DNA of 64,000 nt, taken from the IMG/VR virus record IMGVR_UViG_3300042509_002208, positions 1 through 64,000 of that record, one strand, 5' to 3'. The stretch comes from a virus. Shown here piece after piece: positions 49,047-56,804 of this stretch (position 1 is the stretch's first letter; every line of letters starts with the position of its first letter). A program made the translations under genes and the position numbers. The notes below the pieces were generated by a model. It was not told the origin of the DNA. It worked only from the letters and a program-made list of their open reading frames with translations, and did no database searches.

Positions 49047-49410
49047 TTACGAAATCGTAATTCAGCAGCCATTATTCTCTAAGGCACGCCCAAGGCTGAC
49101 GAGAACTGGACACGCTTACATGCCTGCTCCGTACAAAGCGGCGCAGGCTGTAATGCGAAAACAAATCAAGCAGCAATGGAAGCAGGGTCCACTAGAAGGC
49201 CCTGTTTCCTTGTGTATGTATGTCTCCGGCGAAGGGCGCGGTGATCTGGATAACATTGCTGGCGCCTTTATGGATGCCGCTCAAGGGATACTGTTTGTCG
49301 ATGACAGGGTAAGCGTCATACCGGAACTGTATATCTCATGGACAAAAGCAACCAAGCTGAAGTCAGAGTGGATCATCCACGTATACCATCTGACGGGGTC
49401 GTTAGAATGA
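49015..49410 (+). CDS. rusA: RusA-type Holliday junction resolvase
   Basis: A 131-residue protein from ATG 49015, matching the family length of about 120. It has SKARPRLTRTGHAYMP (substrate arm), then GRGDLDNI with D77 and D79, D87, and FVDDRVS with D96/D97: the acidic residues that hold the metal in RusA. The Lys that follows in the E. coli enzyme (KPDxDNxxK) is Ala here. It cuts recombination junctions, together with the annealing protein and exonuclease nearby. Confidence 0.85.
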   Translation: MSTPREIVSPDYEIVIQQPLFSKARPRLTRTGHAYMPAPYKAAQAVMRKQIKQQWKQGPLEGPVSLCMYVSGEGRGDLDNIAGAFMDAAQGILFVDDRVSVIPELYISWTKATKLKSEWIIHVYHLTGSLE

Positions 49411-49428
49411 GCAATATAACCATGGCAA

Positions 49429-50280
49429 ATGGCAAGCGTCGCTTATAACCAGCCAGATCCTGCCTATCGCAGAGAGATAGGTGAAAATCAAAGCTCGTTA
49501 AAAAGCATCCTCGTCAGCCCGGCTCATTACCAGGCCGCTAAGAAAAGGCGCTTCGCTCCAACGATCAACATGGAGATTGGCTCGGCCCTTCACTGTAAAG
49601 TTTTAGAAGGTGACGAAGAGTTCGACAAAAGATATATCATGCGTCCTGATGGTATATCATTGAACACCAAGGAAGGAAAAGAGTGGAAGGCAGAAAATTC
49701 TGGGAAAACCGTTCTTACTAACTCAGAACGAGAAAGAGCCTGGGATAGTGTTCTCGGAATGGCAGAGTCGCTAAGAAAGCTTGACTGGTTTAAAGAAGAT
49801 CAGATTGATTACCGTAAGTTCAACGAACTTTCGATTTACTGGGATGTCGACGGTATTCCCTGCAAGGGCAGGCTTGACAGGCTTGTCGATACCGGAGAAG
49901 AATTACTTGTCTTGGATTTGAAGACAACGGACTCCGTTGATCCTTCTACATTTAACAAGAAAGCAGCAGGTGGAATGAATTATATATTTCAGGCTGCCTG
50001 GTATGCGGAAGCGGCTTCTGTTGCTTACAACAAGCCAGCAAAGTTTATTTTTGTTGCTATCGAACGAGCCTGTCCTTGGAGCATTGGCATCTTCGAGGTA
50101 TCAGAAGAGACAATGGCTGAGGGCTACAGGCAGATCAACCAAGCAAGAACAATTTTAAAGGAATGCTTAAAAGAAAAAAGGTGGCCGGGTCCAGAAATCC
50201 AGTATAATATGCTTGATCTACCAACTTGGTATCGCTCTCCCCTTAAGGTTGAGACACCCGGTTTCGATGACCTCTTCTGA
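49429..50280 (+). CDS. PD-(D/E)XK exonuclease, RecE/DUF3799-like
   Basis: A 283-residue protein. Active-site residues are seen in family order: H55 (GSALHCKVLE), E133, D150 in KGRLDRLVD, D163 and K165 in LVLDLKTT, and a Gln in YIFQAAWY. Proteins of this group chew back one strand of double-stranded DNA to provide a tail for the annealing protein. With the genes at 45769, 47501 and 49015 it completes a phage recombination set. Confidence 0.9.
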   Translation: MASVAYNQPDPAYRREIGENQSSLKSILVSPAHYQAAKKRRFAPTINMEIGSALHCKVLEGDEEFDKRYIMRPDGISLNTKEGKEWKAENSGKTVLTNSERERAWDSVLGMAESLRKLDWFKEDQIDYRKFNELSIYWDVDGIPCKGRLDRLVDTGEELLVLDLKTTDSVDPSTFNKKAAGGMNYIFQAAWYAEAASVAYNKPAKFIFVAIERACPWSIGIFEVSEETMAEGYRQINQARTILKECLKEKRWPGPEIQYNMLDLPTWYRSPLKVETPGFDDLF

Positions 50281-50486
50281 TGAGCAACTCTACGACAACC
50301 TCTAGCTCTACCGGCATCAGTACCACGGGACTGCTTGGCGTCCTGTTTGTTGGTCTGAAGCTGACAGGGGTGATTAACTGGCCCTGGTTATGGGTTCTTG
50401 CTCCTTTCTGGATTCCAGTCGCGATCCTGCTGGCGATCTTACTGGTCCTTGCCGCTATCTGGGTAATTGCCAAAATCACTGAGTGA
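50280..50486 (+). CDS. Two-span membrane protein, Fragile-X-F-like
   Basis: A 68-residue protein with a Ser/Thr-rich N-terminus and two hydrophobic segments (TGLLGVLFVGLKLTGVI and FWIPVAILLAILLVLAAIWVI), joined by WPWLWVLAP. The GVLFVGLKL and WVLAPFWIP pattern matches small phage proteins annotated as transmembrane Fragile-X-F proteins. The function is unknown; a role in superinfection exclusion has not been shown. One-base overlap with the exonuclease gene. Confidence 0.65.
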   Translation: MSNSTTTSSSTGISTTGLLGVLFVGLKLTGVINWPWLWVLAPFWIPVAILLAILLVLAAIWVIAKITE

Positions 50487-50490
50487 CCTA

Positions 50491-51147
50491 ATGCACGACG
50501 CTAAACTCATCGCCATCACCCCAGACGCAGAGAAGATCTGCATTCATTGCGCCAGGGTTAGCAATCCCGCGAACCAGGACAATCCTGAATATGCAAGGCT
50601 GGTTAAGTATCTGATCAAGGAGCGCCACTGGAGCCCATTTGAAATGGCAAATATGGTAGTAGAAATTAATACTACCAGAGCAATTTCGCCACAAATTCTT
50701 CGTCACCGTTCATTTTCATTCCAGGAATTTAGTCAGCGTTACTCGAAAAGCACCGAACTAGCAGGCGAGTTTCCTTTGCCTCATCTTCGCCGGCAAGATA
50801 ACAAGAACAAGCAGGCCAGCCATGATGACCTGGATGAAATCCTTAAAAGAAACCTTGAGTTCGAAATCGACTCGCTTTATGAGCACGCAACGTCTGTCTA
50901 TAAGAGTCTCCTCGACAGCGGCGTGGCTAAAGAGTGCGCCAGAGAGGTTCTTCCTCTGGGTGTACCTACTCGTTTATACATGAATGGCAATCTTCGTAGT
51001 TGGATCACTTACATTGCTCTTAGAGAGAAGAACGGGACGCAGTTAGAGCACCAGAACATTGCTTTGTCTTGCAAGAAGATCCTGAGCGAACATTGCCCTG
51101 TTATCGCTGAAGCTCTTGGTGGCCCAGACGCCCCATGGGAGCTATAA
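50491..51147 (+). CDS. thyX: Flavin-dependent thymidylate synthase
   Basis: A 218-residue protein from ATG 50491 (TTG 50467 would add 8). The ThyX motif RHRSFSFQEFSQR is at residues 71-83. FEMANMVVEINTTRAISPQ and a C-terminal LREKNGTQLEHQNIA segment complete the fold. It makes dTMP from dUMP using FAD, NADPH and methylene-tetrahydrofolate. Many cyanophages carry it to supply DNA synthesis. Confidence 0.92.
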   Translation: MHDAKLIAITPDAEKICIHCARVSNPANQDNPEYARLVKYLIKERHWSPFEMANMVVEINTTRAISPQILRHRSFSFQEFSQRYSKSTELAGEFPLPHLRRQDNKNKQASHDDLDEILKRNLEFEIDSLYEHATSVYKSLLDSGVAKECAREVLPLGVPTRLYMNGNLRSWITYIALREKNGTQLEHQNIALSCKKILSEHCPVIAEALGGPDAPWEL

Positions 51148-51169
51148 GTTGGAACAATAGGTAACGCAT

Positions 51170-51805
51170 ATGGCGAGAAGCCCCGTGTCAGAATGGCGTG
51201 AAGCCAAGCCGCCTAAAGGTGAGCCAGGTCCAATTTACGGTTTCAGAAGAGGCTACAGGGTCAGAGATGCTGGTCGCCATGAAACAGCGGATCAATACTC
51301 CGCGTTTCAAAAGTTTCTTCTGTTACAAGGGAACAGAACCTTCACTGCCTTAGAGCAGGCAACTGGCTATTCGACGCCAACACTTTCTTCTTGGGCAGAA
51401 AATTATAACTGGCAAAAACGCGCTGCAGCTTATGATAAAAACCAGATGGCTATCGTCTGGAAAGAAGCGCAAAGGATGCAGCGCAATAGCCATCGCGACG
51501 CCATTGTAGAATTCAGGGAATCTTCAGAGCGTCAAGCCAAGATGATGGCTCGCGTCTCTGAAGATCTTTTGCGTATTCTTGGCAAAAGAATTGAAAGAGC
51601 TGACCAGGAAGGGGAAGATGTCCCCATGAACCTTGTTTCTGGTCTACTTAGGGCTGCGGCCAACATCAACGAGCAGTCAAGGCAGTCGTGGGCCACATCT
51701 CTTGGCGTTAACGAGATGTTGGATATGATTGATACTGAAGTAACCAAGGTAAACGTTGAGGATGTTACTGAAGTTGATGCTTATGACATCCCCTTAGACG
51801 AATGA
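51170..51805 (+). CDS. Probable terminase small subunit
   Basis: A 211-residue protein. Residues about 60-85 (FTALEQATGYSTPTLSSWAENYNWQKRAAAYD) form a helix-turn-helix with the wing pattern shared by small terminase subunits. A long helical oligomerisation region and an acidic C-terminus follow. It recognises phage DNA for packaging. It is one small gene upstream of the large subunit. A near-match GGAACAATAG lies 9 nt before the start. Confidence 0.75.
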   Translation: MARSPVSEWREAKPPKGEPGPIYGFRRGYRVRDAGRHETADQYSAFQKFLLLQGNRTFTALEQATGYSTPTLSSWAENYNWQKRAAAYDKNQMAIVWKEAQRMQRNSHRDAIVEFRESSERQAKMMARVSEDLLRILGKRIERADQEGEDVPMNLVSGLLRAAANINEQSRQSWATSLGVNEMLDMIDTEVTKVNVEDVTEVDAYDIPLDE

Positions 51806-51975
51806 CGTATCCTGATTTCCCAATGACCGTCACCCAAGAAGAAGACGGCAGTTTTACTATTGAATGGGATCAAAACCATCCCGTTACATCTTACTTCAAT
51901 GATTTCACCGAAGAAGATTTCATTGAAATGATTATGGCTCGTTGCAAATTAGTATTGGGTGAAGAGATAGAGTAA
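51802..51975 (+). CDS. Small acidic protein between terminase genes
   Basis: A 57-residue frame with ATGA overlap to the small terminase and one-base overlap to the large one: MTYPDFPMTVTQEEDG, then FNDFTEEDFIEMIM. Its strict coupling on both sides argues that it is real. It may modulate packaging; no family is recognised. Confidence 0.6.
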   Translation: MTYPDFPMTVTQEEDGSFTIEWDQNHPVTSYFNDFTEEDFIEMIMARCKLVLGEEIE

Positions 51976-53501
51976 TGGCCATTAAACTCGGCAAGGATTT
52001 CCTGGAGAGGTCAGCTTCCGACCGGGAGATGGTCCGCAAGCTGCGGGAAATTAAGACTGAAAGGAAAGAAGGTGCCAAGAAGGTAATCCTTTATAAGTTC
52101 ATTAAGGAAGTTTGTGCCAGTTATAAGTTCTACAAGGTTCACGCAGAGCTGACTAGACAGCTTCAAAGGGTTATTGACGGAGACTGCAAACGACTAATTA
52201 TCCAGATCCCTCCCAGAACTGGAAAGTCGATGCTGTCATCAAAGTTGCTGCCGGCAGCTTATCTACTTGCACATCCTGATCGTTACGTCGGCATCAGTTC
52301 CTACAGTGCGGAATTGGCAGAAGGTTTTTCACGCGCAGCCAGGGACTACTACAGGGAAGCTGGCGGGCTATTCGACCCTCACAAGCAGGCTGTGAACGAC
52401 TGGGGTACCCAAGGTGGCGGTGGCCTGTGGGCTGCTGGCGTCGGCGGCGCCATCACCGGTCGTTCTGGTCACTTGTTGATCATCGACGACCCGGTGAAAA
52501 ACAGAGAAGATGCAGACAGCCCCAGAGTCATGGAGAAGCTGTGGGATTGGTACACATCTACTTTATATACACGACTTGAACCGGTGGTTGGCTCTATTGT
52601 CGTCATTCAGACTAGATGGAGCGAGAACGATCTAATTGGCAAGCTTCTTGAGTCTGAGATGAATGTCTCAGAGAAAGGCCGAGAGAATTGGACAATCCTG
52701 GATCTTCCGGCAATCTCGGAAGATATGGGTTCACGTCCGCCTTTGCCATCTCATTGTGATGTTGTAGAAGATTGGAGAGAGAAATCCGGGGAAGCGCTTT
52801 GTCCGCAACGCTATGGGATCGATGAATACGAACGCATCAGAGAAGCAATTGGTACTCGCGACTTTGCTGCCTTGTATCAACAAAGGCCAGCTCCTGTCGG
52901 CGGTAACATGTTCGATCCTAGCTGGTGGCAATATTATGAACATGACACGGTAATGCCTGAATTCCAGCGCATCATGCTCAGTGTCGACTGTACTTTCACC
53001 AGCAACAACAATAGCGACTATGTTGTTGGCAGCGTCATCGGACAAGCCGGAAACAGGTTCTATGTGATTGACATGGTCAGAGAAAGACTCGATATCGTCG
53101 GAACAATCAACATGATTTCAAGGATGTATAACAAGCACTCCTTGAGCGGTACGATTATCGAACTTGCAGCTTCCGGCTATGCCGCTTACCAAATGCTGCA
53201 ACAGCGGGTTCCAGGACTGATTGGCTTCAAGCCGGAGAAATCAAAATCAGCTAGAGCTGCCGGTATCGTGCCAATTGTTGAGGCTGGAAATGTCTTCCTG
53301 CCAGCCAGTGCCACATGGCTCGATTCGTATATAAATGAATTCAGCCTGTTTCCTGCTGCAAAGAATGATGACATCGTCGACTCTATTACGATGGCGATTA
53401 ATTATATGGCGCAAAGATCTGCGCCTGTCATGACCGAAGTGACATGGGGGCGCACTGCTTTTGTTCCTGGGGCGACCGCTAGAATAGAAATAAACACATA
53501 A
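51975..53501 (+). CDS. terL: Terminase large subunit
   Basis: A 508-residue protein. ATPase: Walker A PPRTGKS at 79-85 and Walker B LLIIDDP with D171-D172, then VVIQTRWSENDL (coupling motif). Nuclease domain: first Asp in MLSVDCTF near residue 337 and last acidic pair in KNDDIVDSI near 465. It drives DNA into the procapsid through the portal and cuts the concatemer. Overlaps neighbours by one base on each side. Confidence 0.95.
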   Translation: MAIKLGKDFLERSASDREMVRKLREIKTERKEGAKKVILYKFIKEVCASYKFYKVHAELTRQLQRVIDGDCKRLIIQIPPRTGKSMLSSKLLPAAYLLAHPDRYVGISSYSAELAEGFSRAARDYYREAGGLFDPHKQAVNDWGTQGGGGLWAAGVGGAITGRSGHLLIIDDPVKNREDADSPRVMEKLWDWYTSTLYTRLEPVVGSIVVIQTRWSENDLIGKLLESEMNVSEKGRENWTILDLPAISEDMGSRPPLPSHCDVVEDWREKSGEALCPQRYGIDEYERIREAIGTRDFAALYQQRPAPVGGNMFDPSWWQYYEHDTVMPEFQRIMLSVDCTFTSNNNSDYVVGSVIGQAGNRFYVIDMVRERLDIVGTINMISRMYNKHSLSGTIIELAASGYAAYQMLQQRVPGLIGFKPEKSKSARAAGIVPIVEAGNVFLPASATWLDSYINEFSLFPAAKNDDIVDSITMAINYMAQRSAPVMTEVTWGRTAFVPGATARIEINT

Positions 53502-54130
53502 TGGCCCGTAAATCTCTGGATTTTCAGCTCACGCCTGAGCAACAGAAGATGGCCGCTGATAATATTAATCTAGCAAGAAGAGAGGCTTGGCGGATCCAGA
53601 GAACTACAGGCATAGATTATTCAACACTTGAAGGCGCGGCGTTTCTTGGTCTGTGCAAGGCTTGCCATCGATATGATCCGGATTCCGGATACAAGTTTTC
53701 TAGTCTGGCTACGCCGACAATTAGAGGTGAATTGCTGCACTGGGTCAGAGACAGGACTTACGCAATGCGGTTATCTCACAAGATGAGAGAAAACTGGATT
53801 AAAGGTAGGAAGATGCTGTATTCCGGATCTAGCGATATCGAGGTTGCAGACGAGCTTGGCCTGAGCTTGCAGGAATGGCAAGAGACAAGATCCGCTTGCT
53901 CCGGCCCTCCATTAGAATTAAAGGATCAGTCTATGCCGACAGATCCACTTGAAGCTGAAGAGATCAATTTCAGGGAGATATATCAGGAAAAGGCTACTGA
54001 TATCATAGAAAGCTTAAGCGAAGAAGATAAGGAATTCCTGGATGACTATTTCAATAGCCAGGGAGTCAAGCCTCCTGTTAGAAAATTTCAAGTGCTCTGG
54101 GAAGAGCTGTCTAAACGTAAACTAACGTGA
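53501..54130 (+). CDS. Divergent sigma-70 family factor, no recognisable region 4
   Basis: A 209-residue protein. Region 2 is clear: NINLARREAWRI, YSTLEGAAFLGLCKACHRYDPD, YKFSSLATPTIRGELLHWVRD. It is followed by a region 3-like part (MRLSHKMREN, SDIEVADELGLSLQEW). The C-terminal 50 residues (SLSEEDKEFLDDYF, then WEELSKRKLT) show no convincing helix-turn-helix. A sigma with region 2 only would recognise -10 elements without a -35, as T4 gp55 does. It overlaps the terminase gene by one base, placing it in a late-acting cluster. Confidence 0.75.
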   Translation: MARKSLDFQLTPEQQKMAADNINLARREAWRIQRTTGIDYSTLEGAAFLGLCKACHRYDPDSGYKFSSLATPTIRGELLHWVRDRTYAMRLSHKMRENWIKGRKMLYSGSSDIEVADELGLSLQEWQETRSACSGPPLELKDQSMPTDPLEAEEINFREIYQEKATDIIESLSEEDKEFLDDYFNSQGVKPPVRKFQVLWEELSKRKLT

Positions 54131-54186
54131 AATACCCTTGCTAAGCGCGATCTGGGTTCTAAGATGCTTCCATCAGCTCATAGCGC

Positions 54187-54306
54187 ATGACCTGGCTTGG
54201 CCACCATCTAGCTGATGTCTTGGTTATGGTAGCGCCATTGCTGCCACTTTCTTTGGCATTGCTAATTTTGTACCTCATCGCTACGGCTCCAGATGATCAT
54301 AAGTGA
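54187..54306 (+). CDS. Tiny single-span membrane protein
   Basis: A 39-residue frame with one hydrophobic segment (VLVMVAPLLPLSLALLILYLIA) and a short polar end. It overlaps the primase start by 14 nt. Too short to classify. Confidence 0.45.
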   Translation: MTWLGHHLADVLVMVAPLLPLSLALLILYLIATAPDDHK

Positions 54307-55873
54307 CACAACGCTGACAGCCATACGCGAAATACCTTTCACTACGATTCTGCAAAAAGAGAATATATCATTTAAAAAGATCGGCAAAGAAGCAGTTACA
54401 TTATGTCCATGGCACAATGACAGTAATCCGTCGATGACGGTTAGCGATGAAAAGAACTTGTGTTATTGCTTTGTCTGTCAATATGGCACTGATACTATTG
54501 GGTTCCTGCAGCAAAAGCTAGGGCTTGACTTCAGTGATGCAGTTCATCGCATAGCTAATTGCGGCGATCTTGTCGTAGAATATGACAACATCGACCCCAA
54601 GCTTGCCGTCCAGGAAGCCAAGAGAAGAGCGGAGCTGTTTGACAAAACCAACAGACAACAAGAGAATTTCCGTAAAAATATAACCGATGCGAGAGCTATT
54701 CGTATCCATCAAATCTTAGAAGAGAGAGATATAGCTCCCTCGACAAGTCGTCACTTTGGGCTTGGGTATGCAATCGATGGCTTTTTTGCTGATCGCATTA
54801 CTGTTCCAATTCATGACCATCAAGGTTACTTAGTTGGATTCACCGGACGGGCAACAAGAGATGAAGCAAAGCCAAAGTATAAGAACTCTGAAAACGGTGA
54901 GATATTTGACAAATCAAGAATTGTTTATAATGAATACAGAGCGAGCGAAGCTATCAGGGAAGCTGACAGCGTTATCTTTGTTGAAGGGCATTTTGACGTT
55001 ATTAGCTTGTGGCAGCACGGGATCCGTAATGTTGTAGCAATGCAGGGGACCGCCCCACCCAGTGAAGCTATCCTGAAAAGACTGTCTAGAAAGACGAAAC
55101 GATTCATCTTATGCTACGACAGCGATGAAGGTGGAACTAAAGCTATCGAGAACTTCATCAAGGTAGCCGGACCCGCCGCTTGCAGAGGTGAGATAACAAT
55201 ATCTGTGGCTGAGTTGCCTGATGGAATGGATCCCGATGAGTGCATCAGAGATGAATCTATCGATTTCTTTTCTATTATCGAGAATTCGGTTTCATGGCTT
55301 GACTGGCAGTTGGATGTATGGCTTGCCAACGTAGATAGGACAGATACGGCAAAGTTCATTCAGATAGAAACTAGTGTCAGGCAGTTGGTTGAATCTATCA
55401 ATTCGCCTAGTTTGCGTCAATACTATATTGACAAGGCCTCCAAAATTTTGGCTGCAAATCAAAAGTCTGCCGCAAAAATTGCTAAGGAGTGGTCCGAGAA
55501 TATTAAAGTAGTCAGATTAAAAAGAACATGGACAAAGCCAACACCTGCGGAAACAAGGATTGGGGCTGAAAAGAAGTTGCTGCGGATGTACATCCACATA
55601 CCAGAACTGCGGGAAGAGTGCCGCAAGTTGATGGATCGACTGCAATCCCCTAGTCATAGGTGGCTGTGGCAGAGGATCAATGAATTGGAGGAGCACGACA
55701 CCAGACCGCTAGAGCCAGAAGCTGTAATGGCGGTCTTGGCGGTATGCGAGCCCTATTACACCAGGCAGTTGCGACCTATAGCGGTTCCTACAATAAAAGT
55801 GCTGAATAACTCAGGCATCCTTAAACACATTCAAAAAACACTGAGTGAGGAGTTGACGATCAATGGCATCTAG
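54293..55873 (+). CDS. DnaG-type primase
   Basis: A 526-residue protein. The N-terminal CHC2 zinc finger uses C38, H41, C59 and C62 (CPWH, CFVC). The Toprim core has VIFVEGHFDVISLW near residue 226 and CYDSDEGG near 275 for metal binding. It makes RNA primers for the lagging strand and probably works with the DnaB-type helicase encoded 10 kb away on the other strand. The C-terminal third is divergent. Its 3' end overlaps the glutaredoxin gene by 11 nt. Confidence 0.92.
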   Translation: MIISDTTLTAIREIPFTTILQKENISFKKIGKEAVTLCPWHNDSNPSMTVSDEKNLCYCFVCQYGTDTIGFLQQKLGLDFSDAVHRIANCGDLVVEYDNIDPKLAVQEAKRRAELFDKTNRQQENFRKNITDARAIRIHQILEERDIAPSTSRHFGLGYAIDGFFADRITVPIHDHQGYLVGFTGRATRDEAKPKYKNSENGEIFDKSRIVYNEYRASEAIREADSVIFVEGHFDVISLWQHGIRNVVAMQGTAPPSEAILKRLSRKTKRFILCYDSDEGGTKAIENFIKVAGPAACRGEITISVAELPDGMDPDECIRDESIDFFSIIENSVSWLDWQLDVWLANVDRTDTAKFIQIETSVRQLVESINSPSLRQYYIDKASKILAANQKSAAKIAKEWSENIKVVRLKRTWTKPTPAETRIGAEKKLLRMYIHIPELREECRKLMDRLQSPSHRWLWQRINELEEHDTRPLEPEAVMAVLAVCEPYYTRQLRPIAVPTIKVLNNSGILKHIQKTLSEELTINGI

Positions 55874-56102
55874 GAACAACAATCGCCCCGTCGAGTATGT
55901 TATGTACACCATGAACGGGTGCCCTTTTTGCAATCAGGCAAAGGCGCTGTTTGAATATTATGGCGTGAATTATGAGACTAAATACGAGAAAGCACCTGAT
56001 TGGGATACTTTTCCAGGTATCTATAAGGTCACAGAAGAGGGGCCAAAGCTGATCGGTGGCTTTACCGAATTGGCAAAGTATTCATATGACAATGGCTTAT
56101 AG
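55863..56102 (+). CDS. Glutaredoxin-like protein
   Basis: A 79-residue protein with the active-site CPFC at residues 17-20 (YTMNGCPFCNQAKALFEYYG) and the GPKLIGGFTEL segment in place of the usual TVP-x-IFIxGxxIGG. It can reduce disulfides with glutathione and probably regenerates the ribonucleotide reductase encoded 0.7 kb downstream. Confidence 0.88.
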   Translation: MASRNNNRPVEYVMYTMNGCPFCNQAKALFEYYGVNYETKYEKAPDWDTFPGIYKVTEEGPKLIGGFTELAKYSYDNGL

Positions 56103-56105
56103 GTA

Positions 56106-56336
56106 ATGGACGCCGGTCTCCTGGCAGTACTAGTCGCAATTCTCGCATTCTACCTAGTCCTGCCAGTTGACTTTTACCTGTTGACAGAGACTTGCTTGGT
56201 TACGCTGAGACTGGTGGTACTTAACTACTACCTAATGTTTCAGGCGTGGCGGTTGCATCGTCTAATCTGCAAGGATCTGGCTAGAATTGGAATGGCTAAG
56301 CCGGCATTTAAGTTCACCCCGATCTGGGAAAGGTAA
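56106..56336 (+). CDS. Small membrane protein
   Basis: A 76-residue protein with two adjacent hydrophobic stretches (AVLVAILAFYLVLPVDFYLL and LVTLRLVVLNYYLMF) and a basic C-terminus. It lies in the nucleotide metabolism run with a one-base overlap downstream. No function can be assigned. Confidence 0.6.
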   Translation: MDAGLLAVLVAILAFYLVLPVDFYLLTETCLVTLRLVVLNYYLMFQAWRLHRLICKDLARIGMAKPAFKFTPIWER

Positions 56337-56467
56337 TGGCAACCAAGAAGACCCTCACTGGAAACAACCGCCCAATGGAGCGGATCGGCAAAATTACCCA
56401 CCAAGGAAGCGGCTTAAGATCCCGCCCAAAGCGTGGTAAGAAACGCTACAGGGGCCAGGGGCGCTGA
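56336..56467 (+). CDS. Tiny very basic protein
   Basis: A 43-residue frame linked by one-base overlaps to both neighbours. It is Arg/Lys/Gly-rich (LRSRPKRGKKRYRGQGR). Likely to bind nucleic acid. I recall similar peptides in cyanophages but no function. Confidence 0.6.
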   Translation: MATKKTLTGNNRPMERIGKITHQGSGLRSRPKRGKKRYRGQGR

Positions 56468-56748
56468 TGTCACAAGGATCCGTCTCTAATTATCAAATTC
56501 AAGAAGCAGTTGATTCAATCTATGCAATGATCAAAGAGGGGAAGCTTGCTCAAGCTTTATCTCTTTTGTATTTCATGCATAAATTGAATTTATTAGAATG
56601 GGTCCTAGTTAAAAGAGAATTGATTTCTTCTGCTAATACTGTAAAAAAACTGCAGTTAATAGCAACGCTACTAGAAGCATCAAAGAAATCAACACTAGCA
56701 GAATCAAGTGTTTTGGTCCCAGGTTTAATCTGCGATCCAAGGGACTAA
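56467..56748 (+). CDS. Hypothetical helical protein
   Basis: A 93-residue protein, helical and hydrophobic in parts (LAQALSLLYFMHKLNLLEWVLVKREL) but not clearly transmembrane. It directly precedes the ribonucleotide reductase gene. No family is recognised. Confidence 0.55.
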   Translation: MSQGSVSNYQIQEAVDSIYAMIKEGKLAQALSLLYFMHKLNLLEWVLVKRELISSANTVKKLQLIATLLEASKKSTLAESSVLVPGLICDPRD

Positions 56749-56775
56749 AATTAGCCTAACAACGCTGTTAAAAGC

Positions 56776-56785
56776 GGCAGTCTAT
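56776..56785 (+). promoter_or_regulatory. GGNANNCTA motif upstream of ribonucleotide reductase
   Basis: GGCAGTCTAT ends 19 nt before the ATG at 56805. It is the only exact match found so far outside the structural and lysis region. Confidence 0.4.
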
Positions 56786-56804
56786 CTTCGCATCTCCAAA
56801 AACA

